Shown piece after piece: positions 40,871 to 49,179 of a stretch of DNA of 60,821 bases (positions are counted from its first letter, which is position 1; every line of letters starts with the position of its first letter). Source of the stretch: an archaeon (GTDB lineage Archaea; Micrarchaeota; Micrarchaeia; Anstonellales; Anstonellaceae); the NCBI GenBank assembly GCA_020056635.1, contig JAGVHI010000018.1, positions 1 to 60,821 on the forward strand. The letters run 5' to 3'. A program made the position numbers and the translations under genes. The notes beneath the pieces are model-generated. The model worked only from the letters and a program-made list of their open reading frames with translations. It had not been told where the DNA came from and did not search any database.

Positions 40871-41275
40871 ATGGTCAGGATAGAAAAGGTAAGGGGAAAG
40901 ACAGAGGCCGAGATGAAATCGCTCACAATCGAGCAGGCGATGCCGCTTTTCACTTCGCGCGCAAGAAGGGCAGTGAAGCGGGCGGTAAACAAGTCCATTG
41001 AATTCAAAAAATTGCTAAAGAAGGTTGCAAAACTTCAGAAGGCAGGCAAGGGGGAGAAGCCGATAAGGACGCAAGTAAGGGAAGCAGTCATTCTGCCTGA
41101 CTGGATCGGGCTTACGTTTGCAGTGCATGCCGGGAAGGAATGGAAACCGGTAAAGGTCACATTCGATAAAGTTGGGTACAGGCTAGGGGATTTCGCGCAC
41201 ACCACCGGGAGGGTATTGCACTCCGGGCCGGGAGTGGGCGCAACCCGCGGGTCGAAGTTCATCCCGCTCAAGTGA
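40871..41275 (+). CDS. rps19: 30S ribosomal protein S19 (uS19)
   Basis: 134 aa from ATG 40871; the long open frame to 40553 is only the overlap with rpl2. Characteristic: KTQVREAVILPDWIG-type segment (here RTQVREAVILPDWIGLTFAV), VHAGKEWKPVKVTFDKVGYR, GDFAHTTGRVLHSGPGVGAT and GSKFIPLK at the end. It binds 16S rRNA in the head with S13. Its stop is 5 bp before rpl22. Confidence 0.97.
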   Translation: MVRIEKVRGKTEAEMKSLTIEQAMPLFTSRARRAVKRAVNKSIEFKKLLKKVAKLQKAGKGEKPIRTQVREAVILPDWIGLTFAVHAGKEWKPVKVTFDKVGYRLGDFAHTTGRVLHSGPGVGATRGSKFIPLK

Positions 41276-41280
41276 GCAAT

Positions 41281-41982
41281 ATGGAACACAACTATGCTTT
41301 CAAGGCAAACCGGCGCGGTCGCGTCGTTTCCCTAGCAAACGGCGGGGAGATGGCGAAAGCCAGCAAGCGCGGCGTAGACGCGTCGTACAAGGATTTGTGC
41401 GAAGTGTGCTCGAACGTGCGGGGCATGGATGCGCAGTCCGCGCTCGCGTTCCTTGAGCTTGCGGCAAAAAAAGAGGTTGCAATCAGGTTCTACCGGCACA
41501 ATGCGGGAATGGGGCACAGGAAGCAGCTGGGCGGCGCAAAAGGAGGCTGGCCAGTGAAATCCGTGAAAATTGTGAAAGAGGTGCTTGAGAACGCGATTGC
41601 AAATGGGAAGAGCCTTGCAAGCCCGTATGTCGCCCACATCCAGGCGAACAAGCAGGATATCCTGCCAAGGATGTCGCCGAAGGGAAGAAGGATGAGGATG
41701 GATTACGAGACTGCGTTTGTTGAGATTGTGCTCCTGGAACGGCCCGGGGCGAAGAAGGGGGCGGATGAGAAAAAAGCGAAACCGGAAAAGAAGGAAACTA
41801 AAACTGAAATGAAAATCGAAAAGGACAAGGTAGTGGTCAGCGAGAAGAAATCCGAAGAGGAGAAAGAGACTGAGCAGAAGAAAGAGGAAAAAGCGGCTGA
41901 AAAGCTGGCGCAGAAAGCCGAGGATGCGGCATCGAAGTCCGCAGTCCACACGTCTCAGCATGTTCCAAAGAAACCGATGTAG
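41281..41982 (+). CDS. rpl22: 50S ribosomal protein L22 (uL22) with long charged tail
   Basis: 233 aa from ATG 41281. The L22 core spans about 1-157: AKASKRGVDASYKDLCEVCS, RFYRHNAGMGHRKQLGG, GGWPVKSVKIVKEVLENAIAN, IQANKQDILPRMSPKGRRMR. After residue about 158 follows a tail of about 75 residues made almost only of Lys, Glu and Ala, ending SAVHTSQHVPKKPM. Archaeal L22 normally ends near residue 155-160, so the tail is an addition of unknown role. Confidence 0.96.
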   Translation: MEHNYAFKANRRGRVVSLANGGEMAKASKRGVDASYKDLCEVCSNVRGMDAQSALAFLELAAKKEVAIRFYRHNAGMGHRKQLGGAKGGWPVKSVKIVKEVLENAIANGKSLASPYVAHIQANKQDILPRMSPKGRRMRMDYETAFVEIVLLERPGAKKGADEKKAKPEKKETKTEMKIEKDKVVVSEKKSEEEKETEQKKEEKAAEKLAQKAEDAASKSAVHTSQHVPKKPM

Positions 41983-41996
41983 ATTGAGGGGAAATA

Positions 41997-42737
41997 ATGG
42001 GAATAGAAAAGAAATTCATTGAGGATGCAATCACAAGGTACCGCGTGTCCAACTTCCTTGAGGGGGAGCTTGACAGGGCGGGCTTTTCGCGCGTGGACAT
42101 ACAGAGGACGCCGATGGTCACAAGAGTCGCAGTTGAGGTGACAAACCCGGGAAAAGTGATTGGGAAAAAGGGAAAGAGCATCCGGGACCTGACTGAGCTC
42201 ATACAAAGGGAATTCAAGATTGACAACCCGCAGATTTCGGTGATTGAGACCCCGAGGCCAGAGCTTGAGCCGAGGCTGATTGCGAAGAAAGCGTGCAGGT
42301 ACATTGAGATGGGCAAGAAAGTGCGCGCCATTTTGCACTTTTTGCTCCGCGACATCATGAGGAATGGGGCGCTTGGGGCGGAAATAGTAGCGTCGGGAAA
42401 GATTGCGGCAAAAGGCGCGCGCAGCAAGAAGTTTAGGGTGTTTGCGGGCTATATCCCGAAAGCCGGGGAGCCTGCAAGGCTTGTGGCAGAGGACCACGTT
42501 ACCGCTTACCCGAAGTCCGGGGCAATCGGGGTGCTGGTAAGGATAGTGCTTCCGGGCACCGTGTTCCCGGACAAGAAGCCAGTTGCAAAGATTGAGATTC
42601 CGAAAATCATCGCAAGCGCCGCGGACGTGACTGACAGGACTCCGCGCGAGGCGACTGGGGAGGAGAAAAAGCAGATTACTGCGCCCCCGAAGCGGGAGTT
42701 TGACAGGAGAAGGGGGCCGCCAAGAAGGAGAAGGTAA
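41997..42737 (+). CDS. rps3: 30S ribosomal protein S3 (uS3)
   Basis: 246 aa. The KH domain is visible as VTNPGKVIGKKGKSIRDLTE (about 43-62). The C-terminal domain has KKACRYIEMGKKVRAILHFL, VASGKIAAKGARSKKFRVFA and GAIGVLVRIVLPG. A basic tail (about 215-246, FDRRRGPPRRRR) ends the protein. It helps form the mRNA entry site. The next gene, rpl29, starts 5 bp downstream. Confidence 0.97.
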   Translation: MGIEKKFIEDAITRYRVSNFLEGELDRAGFSRVDIQRTPMVTRVAVEVTNPGKVIGKKGKSIRDLTELIQREFKIDNPQISVIETPRPELEPRLIAKKACRYIEMGKKVRAILHFLLRDIMRNGALGAEIVASGKIAAKGARSKKFRVFAGYIPKAGEPARLVAEDHVTAYPKSGAIGVLVRIVLPGTVFPDKKPVAKIEIPKIIASAADVTDRTPREATGEEKKQITAPPKREFDRRRGPPRRRR

Positions 42738-42742
42738 TTGGA

Positions 42743-42985
42743 ATGGCAATACTAAGGTCCAATCAGATCCGGGAAATGGCAGATGCGGAAGCCGCAGCGA
42801 AGCTCACTGAAGTGAAAAACGAGCTTTCGCTTGAGAGGGGAAGGGTAAGGCGCGGAGGGAAATCGACGAACTCGGGCCGGATTTCCGAGCTTGCGCGCAC
42901 AGTTGCAAGGATGATGACAATCATGCACGAAAAGAAGAAGGGAATCGTGCGGAAGATAAGGGAGAGAAAAAAGAAAACAGGATGA
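42743..42985 (+). CDS. rpl29: 50S ribosomal protein L29 (uL29)
   Basis: 80 aa. Two-helix protein: MAILRSNQIREMADAEAAAK then LTEVKNELSLERGRVRRGG and the C-terminal ARTVARMMTIMHEKKKGIVR, all typical. It lies near the tunnel exit next to L23. Position between rps3 and aIF1 is the normal archaeal order. Confidence 0.95.
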   Translation: MAILRSNQIREMADAEAAAKLTEVKNELSLERGRVRRGGKSTNSGRISELARTVARMMTIMHEKKKGIVRKIRERKKKTG

Positions 42986-43000
42986 GGAGGATTGAGTGGA

Positions 43001-43330
43001 TTGGCAGAACTTTGCCCGAAATGCGGACTGATGAAGGAGATATGTGCCTGCGACATTCTCGAAAAGGAGGATGTGCAGAAAATCAGGGCGTTTGCAACCA
43101 AGAAAAACTTCCGCAAGCTCGTGACCATTGTCGAGGGGCTGGATGAGGCGCGGCTTGAGAAGACCGCAAAGGAGCTCAAGACAAGGCTTGCGTGCGGCGG
43201 GACTGCCAAGGATGGGATCATAGTGCTGCAGGGGGACCACACAGGCAAGCTCAAGAAAATGCTGGTGGACATCGGGTACCCCGAAGGGAGCATCACAGTG
43301 GTGCCGTACGTGAATGAGAGAAGGAGATGA
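43001..43330 (+). CDS. Translation initiation factor aIF1 (SUI1)
   Basis: 109 aa from TTG 43001. GGAGG is about 9 nt upstream, whereas TTG 42992 is too close to it. An N-terminal zinc-like pair CPKCGLMKEICAC is followed by the SUI1 fold: FRKLVTIVEGLDEARLEKTA, KELKTRLACGGTAKDGIIVL and LQGDHTGKLKKMLVDIGYPE. It promotes accurate start-codon selection on the small subunit. Stop and next start overlap (ATGA). Confidence 0.95.
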   Translation: MAELCPKCGLMKEICACDILEKEDVQKIRAFATKKNFRKLVTIVEGLDEARLEKTAKELKTRLACGGTAKDGIIVLQGDHTGKLKKMLVDIGYPEGSITVVPYVNERRR

Positions 43331-43602
43331 TTGCAAAAATGAGGGAAATCGAAGTGCACGAACTGATCGGGCTGAGTGTGAAAGTCGTGAAAGCGGCTTC
43401 ATTGGACCTGGTTGGGGTATCCGGCGTGGTGGTCGACGAGACCAAGAACACGCTTGTGGTGCAAACCAAATCAGGCGGGAAAATTGTGCCCAAGGAGGGA
43501 AGCACGTTCGAATTCCAATTCAGGGGGAAATCGGAACTATTGGACGGGGGAAGAATTTGCTTTCGCCCGGAAGACCGGCTGAAAAAAGTGAAAAAGGGAT
43601 GA
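43327..43602 (+). CDS. rnp1: Ribonuclease P protein component 1 (Rpp29/Pop4)
   Basis: 91 aa. The Sm-like barrel has HELIGLSVKVVKAASLDLVG, VSGVVVDETKNTLVVQT and IVPKEGSTFEFQF, which are the standard order. It is an RNase P subunit together with component 4 at 21557. Placed between aIF1 and rps17, as in many archaea. An internal ATG at 43339 is a possible alternative start. Confidence 0.94.
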   Translation: MIAKMREIEVHELIGLSVKVVKAASLDLVGVSGVVVDETKNTLVVQTKSGGKIVPKEGSTFEFQFRGKSELLDGGRICFRPEDRLKKVKKG

Positions 43603-43605
43603 AGT

Positions 43606-44007
43606 ATGGTTGCAGTTGAAAACGAAAAGGGAACGCAGAACGCCTCGCGGCCGCTCTCGCTTCGCGGGCATGTGACCGAGGGGACAGTGGTTTCGGACAA
43701 GAACAAGCTCACAGTGATTGTGGAGAAGCCCACGCTCACGTACATCTCAAAGTACAAGCGATATGCACGGACGCATTCGCGGATTCCGGCGCACAACCCG
43801 CTTGAGATCGGCGCAAAGCTCGGGGACCTGGTGAAGATTGCCGAATGCAGGCGCATCTCAAAGACCAAGGCATGGATCGTGACTGAGATTGTGCGCAAAG
43901 CGGGCGAGCTTGAGGCGGTCCAGGCATCAAAGATTGAGAAGAAGCGCGAGGAGCGGGTGCAGAAGAGGCACAAGGAAGAGGAAAAAGGCGGGGAGAAGAA
44001 GGAGTAA
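43606..44007 (+). CDS. rps17: 30S ribosomal protein S17 (uS17)
   Basis: 133 aa. The OB-fold core shows LSLRGHVTEGTVVSDKNKLT, VIVEKPTLTYISKYKRYART, HSRIPAHNPLEIGAKLGDLV and KIAECRRISKTKAWIV. A Lys/Glu tail of about 25 residues (KREERVQKRHKEEEKGGEKK) follows. It binds 16S rRNA early in assembly. Three bp after rnp1. Confidence 0.97.
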   Translation: MVAVENEKGTQNASRPLSLRGHVTEGTVVSDKNKLTVIVEKPTLTYISKYKRYARTHSRIPAHNPLEIGAKLGDLVKIAECRRISKTKAWIVTEIVRKAGELEAVQASKIEKKREERVQKRHKEEEKGGEKKE

Positions 44008-44030
44008 ACAGTCATAGTGGCGTGGTTTGC

Positions 44031-44429
44031 ATGAAAGGATTGGGCTCAACCGTAACAAAGGCGATTTGCGTTGGCACGCAGCTTGTGTGCAACGACAACT
44101 CCGGCGCCAAGATAGTCGAGGTCATAGGCGTTGACGGGTACCGCGCAAAGCGCGGCATGATTCCCAAGGCAGGCGTGTCAGAGGTAGTCACTTGCGCAGT
44201 CAAGAAAGGGACGCAGGCAATGAAGAAGAAAGTGGTCAAGGCAGTCATAGTCCGGCAGAGAAAGGAATTCAGAAGGCCTAACGGCACCCGGATTTCATTT
44301 GAGGACAATGCAGCAGTGCTGGTGGACGACCAGGGACTGCCTGTCGGAACGGAGATCAAGGGTGCAGTGGCGCGCGAGGTTGCCGACCGGTTCCCGAAAG
44401 TGGCCGCGATTGCAGCAGCAGTAGTGTAA
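44031..44429 (+). CDS. rpl14: 50S ribosomal protein L14 (uL14)
   Basis: 132 aa from ATG 44031. Family segments: CNDNSGAKIVEVIGVDGYRA (about 21-40), VVKAVIVRQRKEFRRPNGTR, ISFEDNAAVLVDDQGLPVGT and the C-terminal VADRFPKVAAIAAAVV. It lies at the subunit interface. The upstream GTG 44022 is less likely because the GTGG ribosome site overlaps it. Confidence 0.97.
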   Translation: MKGLGSTVTKAICVGTQLVCNDNSGAKIVEVIGVDGYRAKRGMIPKAGVSEVVTCAVKKGTQAMKKKVVKAVIVRQRKEFRRPNGTRISFEDNAAVLVDDQGLPVGTEIKGAVAREVADRFPKVAAIAAAVV

Positions 44430-44441
44430 GATGTGATAGTT

Positions 44442-44765
44442 ATGCAGAAAACAACACAGCCAAGGAAGCAGAGGAAAAGGAGGGCCCTTGCGCCCATGCA
44501 CATCCGAAAGAAGCTCATGTGCGCGAATGTGGCAAAGGAATTGCGGGCTGCGCTTGGCGGGCGCTCGTCTACTGTGCACAAAGGGGACAGGGTGAAAGTG
44601 CTTGTGGGCAGGAAAAAGGGGCACACTGGAAAAGTGATACGCTGCGATTACAATGACCTGAAAGTGTACATCGAAGGGCTAAGCGCGCGCAATGCGAAGG
44701 GAACTGAGAAGCTGATCCCAGTCGCGCCGTGCAACGTGCAGATAATCGAGAGGGAGAAGCAGTAA
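44442..44765 (+). CDS. rpl24: 50S ribosomal protein L24 (uL24)
   Basis: 107 aa from ATG 44442. N-terminal PRKQRKRRALAPMHIRKKLM, then KOW motif HKGDRVKVLVGRKKGHTGKV, YNDLKVYIEGLSARNAKGTE. It initiates large-subunit assembly. Short gaps (12 and 11 bp) on either side mark the operon. Confidence 0.96.
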   Translation: MQKTTQPRKQRKRRALAPMHIRKKLMCANVAKELRAALGGRSSTVHKGDRVKVLVGRKKGHTGKVIRCDYNDLKVYIEGLSARNAKGTEKLIPVAPCNVQIIEREKQ

Positions 44766-44776
44766 GGTGGATGATT

Positions 44777-45475
44777 ATGGCAAGAAAAGGACCGTCAAAG
44801 CACCTGGCGCGGCTCACAGTCCCGGCAAGCCTGCCAGTAAAAGGGAAGAAGCAGAACATGTGGCTCTCAATGCCACGGCCCGGGCCTCACAAGAAGCACG
44901 AGAGCATCACCCTGCTGGTGCTGCTTAGGGATGTGATCGGGATTGCAAAGAACGCATACGAGGCAAAGAATGCAATCAAGTCCGGCTTTGTGCTTGTGGA
45001 TGGGAGGAGAGTGAATGACGAGAGGATCCCAATCGGGCTCATGGATGTAATTGCGTTCCCTGCGGAGAAGAAAGCGTATGAGATGGTGATTAGGAAGGGG
45101 AAGATGGTCCCGGTGCAGCACGAGGCAAAGCACCAGAAGCTCTGCAAGGTGGTTGGCAAGCACACCATTGCGGGCGGGAAAACGGTGCTAACACTGCATG
45201 ATGGCAGGAACTGCCTTGCGGACGACAAGATATCAGTGGGGGACTCAGTCACGTTTGATTTTGTCGGGAAGAAGATAACCGCGGTGCACAAGCTTGCGCC
45301 CGGCTGCCGCTGTCTTGTGGTGGACGGAAAGCACGCAGGCGCGGTCGCAGAGCTTGAGTCTGTGCTCGAGAGGAAGGGCTCGATGGGCAACGATGCAAAG
45401 ATGAAGGGAGAAACAGGAGAGTTCATCACCGCATTGAAGTACCTGTTCGTGGTGGATGAGAAGTTCAAGCAGTGA
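44777..45475 (+). CDS. rps4e: 30S ribosomal protein S4e (eS4)
   Basis: 232 aa from ATG 44777, which has AAGGTGG 7 nt upstream (ATG 44771 is too close). Segments: ARKGPSKHLARLTVPASLPV, WLSMPRPGPHKKHESITLLV, GFVLVDGRRVNDERIPIGLM (S4 fold), and the C-terminal KOW-like LAPGCRCLVVDGKHAGAVAE. It is an archaeal/eukaryotic small-subunit protein. Normal order between L24 and L5. Confidence 0.97.
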   Translation: MARKGPSKHLARLTVPASLPVKGKKQNMWLSMPRPGPHKKHESITLLVLLRDVIGIAKNAYEAKNAIKSGFVLVDGRRVNDERIPIGLMDVIAFPAEKKAYEMVIRKGKMVPVQHEAKHQKLCKVVGKHTIAGGKTVLTLHDGRNCLADDKISVGDSVTFDFVGKKITAVHKLAPGCRCLVVDGKHAGAVAELESVLERKGSMGNDAKMKGETGEFITALKYLFVVDEKFKQ

Positions 45476-45499
45476 ATCATAATTGAGTAGGGATGGAAC

Positions 45500-46015
45500 A
45501 TGGAAAGCAACCCGATGAAGGAAGTGGGAATCGAAAAGGTCACGCTGAACATCGGCGTGGGCGGAGCAGGAGCTGCGCTTGAGAACGCAAAAGTGCTCCT
45601 TGAGAGGCTCACCGGGAGGAAGGCAGTGAACACGCTTGCAAGGGTGCGAAACCCAGTATTCAAAATAAAGCGGGGCGACCCGATTGGCGCAAAAGTGACG
45701 ATTCGGGGCACAGACGCGCTCGAATTTGCGAAAAAGGCGCTTGTTGCGCGCGACGGGAAGCTCTCGGGCAGGAGCTTTGACCGGACTGGGAATTTCTCAT
45801 TCGGGGTCCCGGAGTACATTGATTTCCCAGGCGCGAAGTACGACCCGAAAATCGGAATCATTGGGTTTGATGTGTGCGTCACGCTGCGCAGGAAGGGCGG
45901 CTATAGGATTGTAAAGAGGAGGAGGGCCGCATCCAGGATAGGGAGGCATCATGTGGTGACAAAGGACGAGGCAATTTCATTTGCGCAAGCCCGCTTGGGC
46001 GCGCAGGTTTCATGA
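45500..46015 (+). CDS. rpl5: 50S ribosomal protein L5 (uL5)
   Basis: 171 aa. It contacts 5S rRNA and the P-site tRNA. Seen: VGIEKVTLNIGVGGAGAALE at the N-terminus, LLERLTGRKAVNTLARVRNP, KRGDPIGAKVTIRGTDALEF, SRNFSFGVPEYIDFPG-like run (here GNFSFGVPEYIDFPGAKYDP), and KRRRAASRIGRHHVVTKDEA. It is 24 bp after rps4e. Confidence 0.97.
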   Translation: MESNPMKEVGIEKVTLNIGVGGAGAALENAKVLLERLTGRKAVNTLARVRNPVFKIKRGDPIGAKVTIRGTDALEFAKKALVARDGKLSGRSFDRTGNFSFGVPEYIDFPGAKYDPKIGIIGFDVCVTLRRKGGYRIVKRRRAASRIGRHHVVTKDEAISFAQARLGAQVS

Positions 46016-46024
46016 GGTGTAGGG

Positions 46025-46180
46025 ATGGCCATTGCACTTGAACACAGATACAAGGGAAAGGGGAAGAGGAAATGCCGGTTCTGCGGCGGGGCGCGCGGGC
46101 TGATCCGCTCGTACGGGCTGCAGACATGCCGAAGATGCTTTAGGGAAGTAGGGGAAGAGATAGGGTTCAGGAAATATTGA
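46025..46180 (+). CDS. rps14: 30S ribosomal protein S14 (uS14), zinc-binding type
   Basis: 51 aa, found by direct translation. The sequence begins [20 protein letters not shown] and has two CxxC pairs (CRFC at about 17-20 and CRRC at about 35-38) that bind zinc, followed by [13 protein letters not shown]. This is the compact archaeal S14. GTAGGGATG context; 9 bp after rpl5 and 12 bp before rps8, the standard order. Confidence 0.95.
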   Translation: MAIALEHRYKGKGKRKCRFCGGARGLIRSYGLQTCRRCFREVGEEIGFRKY

Positions 46181-46192
46181 AGGGATGATGAT

Positions 46193-46579
46193 ATGACAAA
46201 TGATCCACTCGCAGACGCGCTCAACACAATAAAGACCCATGAGATGTACGGGATGAAGGAGTGCGTAGTTCGGCCTTCTAGGCTTGTGCGCGAAACTCTC
46301 CGCATACTCCAGGTCCGCGGCTACGTCGGCGAGTTTGAATATGTGGATGACGGGAGAAGCGGGTTCTTCAAAGTGAGGCTGCTTGGGAAAATCAACCAGA
46401 CAGGGTGCATAAAGCCCCGGTTCCCTGTGAAAAAGGGGGAATGGAGCGGCTGGGAGCAGAAATTCATCCCTGGGGAGGGATTCGGATTCCTCATAGTTTC
46501 AACCCCCAAGGGGCTGATGACTAATGAGGAGGCAAAGTCCCAGAATTCAGGCGGAAGATTGATTGCATTCGTATATTGA
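46193..46579 (+). CDS. rps8: 30S ribosomal protein S8 (uS8)
   Basis: 128 aa. Segments: NDPLADALNTIKTHEMYGMK, VRPSRLVRETLRILQVRGYV, KPRFPVKKGEWSGWEQKFIP and the C-terminal GFLIVSTPKGLMTNEEAKSQ, GGRLIAFVY. It binds the central domain of 16S rRNA. It is preceded by a GGGATGATG context, 12 bp from rps14. Confidence 0.97.
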   Translation: MTNDPLADALNTIKTHEMYGMKECVVRPSRLVRETLRILQVRGYVGEFEYVDDGRSGFFKVRLLGKINQTGCIKPRFPVKKGEWSGWEQKFIPGEGFGFLIVSTPKGLMTNEEAKSQNSGGRLIAFVY

Positions 46580-46589
46580 AGTGAGCTAC

Positions 46590-47078
46590 ATGGAAATCCC
46601 AACTGGAGTAAATGTGAAAGTCGAGCCCGGCAGGATTACGGTTCGGGGGCCAAAGGGCGAAGTGAGCGCACCCTTCAAGACAAGGGAGGCGAAGGTCACC
46701 TTAAAGGGCAGCGAGCTTGAGGTAGAGGCTGAAAAACGGCTTGCGAACACGATACTGTCGCACGTGCGCAACATGATTCTCGGGGTCACACAAGGGTATT
46801 CGAAGAAACTAAAGGCGCTCTACTCGCACTTCCCGCTTTCAATGGAGGTAAAGGGGAAGGAAGTCATGATAAAGAATTTCCTTGGGGAAAAGCAGCCGCG
46901 CAAAGTGAACATTGTGGGCGCGACCAAGGTTGAAGTGAAGGGGCAGGAGATGACAGTTTGGGGCCCGTCAAAGGAGGATGTGGGCCAGACGCTTGCAAAC
47001 ATCAAGACCGCGACAAAAATCAAGAACCGCGACCACCGCGTGTTCCAGGATGGGCTGTATGCGGTTGCGGAACTGTAA
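46590..47078 (+). CDS. rpl6: 50S ribosomal protein L6 (uL6)
   Basis: 162 aa from ATG 46590 (GTGAG upstream); the earlier in-frame start 46563 lies inside rps8. Two L6 folds: VNVKVEPGRITVRGPKGEVS in the first and GKEVMIKNFLGEKQPRKVNI in the second, with VWGPSKEDVGQTLANIKTAT and IKNRDHRVFQDGLYAV at the end. It lies near the factor-binding stalk base. Confidence 0.97.
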   Translation: MEIPTGVNVKVEPGRITVRGPKGEVSAPFKTREAKVTLKGSELEVEAEKRLANTILSHVRNMILGVTQGYSKKLKALYSHFPLSMEVKGKEVMIKNFLGEKQPRKVNIVGATKVEVKGQEMTVWGPSKEDVGQTLANIKTATKIKNRDHRVFQDGLYAVAEL

Positions 47079-47090
47079 AATGTGATAGAT

Positions 47091-47456
47091 ATGGCAATTC
47101 AGAAGAAAAAGCACCCGAAGTTCCTTCGCCCGAATTATGGCCGAAGCTCCAGGAGCCGGATCGGCTTGGCATGGAGGGCGCCCCGCGGCATTGACAACAA
47201 GAAAAGGCGCAAGGTCGAATATATGGGCGCATCGCCCTCAATCGGCCACCGGAACGCAAAGAAAGTGAGGGGGAAGAGGAAGGACGACGGGCTGCGGGAG
47301 AGGCTTGTGCACAATGTGAATGAAGCTGAGGCTGTGCTAAAAGAGAAGGATGCAGCCAAATTGTATTTCGTGAAAATTGCAGGCGGGGTGGGAAAGAAGA
47401 AGAGGGAGGCAGTGCGCTCGAAATGCGCATCTGTTGGAGTGAAGGTTTCAAACTGA
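47091..47456 (+). CDS. rpl32e: 50S ribosomal protein L32e (eL32)
   Basis: 121 aa from ATG 47091. Typical: KHPKFLRPNYGRSSRSRIGL, AWRAPRGIDNKKRRKVEYMG, SPSIGHRNAKKVRGKRKDDG. The C-terminal third has VHNVNEAEAVLKEKDAAKLY and VGKKKREAVRSKCASVGVKV. An archaeal/eukaryotic large-subunit protein in its expected place after L6. Confidence 0.96.
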   Translation: MAIQKKKHPKFLRPNYGRSSRSRIGLAWRAPRGIDNKKRRKVEYMGASPSIGHRNAKKVRGKRKDDGLRERLVHNVNEAEAVLKEKDAAKLYFVKIAGGVGKKKREAVRSKCASVGVKVSN

Positions 47457-47472
47457 TCTAGAGGTCATGGCT

Positions 47473-47919
47473 ATGTCACTTAAAACTGCAAGGAGGATTG
47501 CGGCGCAGGCGCTTGGGGCAGGGGAAGCAAGAATCCGGTTCAAGCCCGACTCGCTTACCAAGGCGTCCGAAGCCCTTACAAGGGAAGACATACGCGGCCT
47601 GGTCAAGGATGGTGGGATATATGCGCTCCCGCAGACAGGGCAGACGAGACTGCGCGGGCAGCATTACCATGCGCAGAGGAAAAAGGGCAGGAAGCTGGGA
47701 AGAGGGAATAAGAAGGGGAAGATGTACTCGCGCGTTTCACAAAAGGAGGATTGGATGCTCAAAGTGCGCGCCCAGAGGGCGTACCTTGCAAAGCTCAAGG
47801 AAGAGAAGAAGATTGAGAGCGCAGATGCACGGCACATTTACCTGATGATAAAGGGGCGCGCATTTAGGGGCAGGTCTGCGCTTGAGGCGCATCTTAGGGA
47901 GAAGAAAATCATAAAGTGA
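47473..47919 (+). CDS. rpl19e: 50S ribosomal protein L19e (eL19)
   Basis: 148 aa from ATG 47473, which is 7 nt from GAGGT; ATG 47467 is too close. Segments: SLKTARRIAAQALGAGEARI, REDIRGLVKDGGIYALPQTG, RGQHYHAQRKKGRKLGRGNK and WMLKVRAQRAYLAKLKEEKK. It helps form an inter-subunit bridge. Followed by rpl18 after 5 bp. Confidence 0.97.
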   Translation: MSLKTARRIAAQALGAGEARIRFKPDSLTKASEALTREDIRGLVKDGGIYALPQTGQTRLRGQHYHAQRKKGRKLGRGNKKGKMYSRVSQKEDWMLKVRAQRAYLAKLKEEKKIESADARHIYLMIKGRAFRGRSALEAHLREKKIIK

Positions 47920-47924
47920 TCAAT

Positions 47925-48488
47925 ATGCCAAAAGCAACAGGACCGGTGTACCAAGTCGCATTTAGGCGAAGGCTGAGCGGCGTCACCGACTACAAAAAGA
48001 GGCTTGCGCTAGTCAAAGCAGGCATACCCCGCATGGTAGTCCGCAAATCGGGCAGGGGGGTTCTTGTGCAGTTTGTGGAGTTCGCGCCCGAAGGGGACAG
48101 GACGCTTGCAAGCTTCGCATCCAGGCTGCTTTCCGAGAAGCACGGCTGGCCTGCAAAGGCAAACGCCCCGACTGCATACCTGGCCGGATTTGCATGCGCA
48201 AAAGCAGCGAAGGGAAAAGGGGTAACGGACTTCGTGCTTGATGTCGGGATGAATGCTGCATCAAAAGGGGCGGTAATTTATGCTGCGCTCCAGGGTGCCA
48301 TAGATGCGGGGCTGAAGACGAATTACCCGCAGAAGATGATTGACGATGATTCGATTACAGGCAAGAAGATTGCCGAGTATGCAAAGGCGCGAAACGGGTC
48401 GGGAAAGCAGTTCTCCGCTTATGGCGCGGATGTTTCCAAGCTGCCAGAGCTGTTTGCGCAGGTGAAAGCAAAACTGCAGAGTTCGTGA
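47925..48488 (+). CDS. rpl18: 50S ribosomal protein L18 (uL18)
   Basis: 187 aa from ATG 47925. It binds 5S rRNA with L5. Segments: YQVAFRRRLSGVTDYKKRLA, LVKAGIPRMVVRKSGRGVLV, APTAYLAGFACAKAAKGKGV, FVLDVGMNAASKGAVIYAAL and DAGLKTNYPQKMIDDDSITG. Twelve bp before rps5. Confidence 0.97.
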   Translation: MPKATGPVYQVAFRRRLSGVTDYKKRLALVKAGIPRMVVRKSGRGVLVQFVEFAPEGDRTLASFASRLLSEKHGWPAKANAPTAYLAGFACAKAAKGKGVTDFVLDVGMNAASKGAVIYAALQGAIDAGLKTNYPQKMIDDDSITGKKIAEYAKARNGSGKQFSAYGADVSKLPELFAQVKAKLQSS

Positions 48489-48499
48489 GAAGTGATAAC

Positions 48500-49174
48500 A
48501 TGGGATTTGACAGGGACAGGAGGCCGCGAAGGCGCGAGCAAGAGGAGAAGCCAGAGTGGATTCCAAAAACATCGATTGGAACCAAGGTCAAGAGCAAGGA
48601 AATACTCACAGTTGAAGAGATTTTCGCGCTTGGAAAGCCGATTACCGAGTCCGAGATAGTAGACGTTTTGCTCCCTGACCTTGAGGAGGATACACTCGAG
48701 GTTTCATCCACGCAGAGGATGACTGACAACGGCAGGAAGATGCAGTTTAGGGCTATTGTGCTTGTGGGGGACAGGAAAGGGCACTTCGGGATTGGGGCTG
48801 GCAAATCAGAGGAAGTGAAGCCCGCAATCGAGTCTGCGGTAAAGGATGCAAAAAGGAAAATTATATCGGTTCCGCTTGGGTGCGGCTCCTGGGAGTGCGG
48901 ATGCAAGCAGAAGCATTCAGTTCCAATCCAGGTGCTTGGGAAAAACGGCTCTGTGAAAGTGCTGCTCAAGCCTGCGCCGCGCGGGCTTGGGATTGCGGCA
49001 AACAAGGTTGTAAAGAAGGTGCTTACGTTTGCCGGTATAAAGGATGCGTGGAGCTTCTCGCGCGGGCATACATCGAGCATATACAATACCGCGATGGCGG
49101 TTTCAAACGCGCTTGACTCGCTCAATTCCATGAGGTATTCTGGTAATTGGGAAGGCAAGAGGAAGGCTGAGTGA
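48500..49174 (+). CDS. rps5: 30S ribosomal protein S5 (uS5)
   Basis: 224 aa from ATG 48500. N-terminal basic/acidic lead, then DVLLPDLEEDTLEVSSTQRM, RMTDNGRKMQFRAIVLVGDR, KGHFGIGAGKSEEVKPAIES (double-stranded RNA-binding-like fold), and VKVLLKPAPRGLGIAANKVV, KDAWSFSRGHTSSIYNTAMA. It takes part in decoding accuracy. Normal position before L30. Confidence 0.97.
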   Translation: MGFDRDRRPRRREQEEKPEWIPKTSIGTKVKSKEILTVEEIFALGKPITESEIVDVLLPDLEEDTLEVSSTQRMTDNGRKMQFRAIVLVGDRKGHFGIGAGKSEEVKPAIESAVKDAKRKIISVPLGCGSWECGCKQKHSVPIQVLGKNGSVKVLLKPAPRGLGIAANKVVKKVLTFAGIKDAWSFSRGHTSSIYNTAMAVSNALDSLNSMRYSGNWEGKRKAE

Positions 49175-49179
49175 TATTT

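Noticed and set aside
42680-42705. CCCGAAGCGGG in rps3 as a GAA hairpin element
   Set aside because: Stem too short and lies in the natural basic tail without direct repeats.
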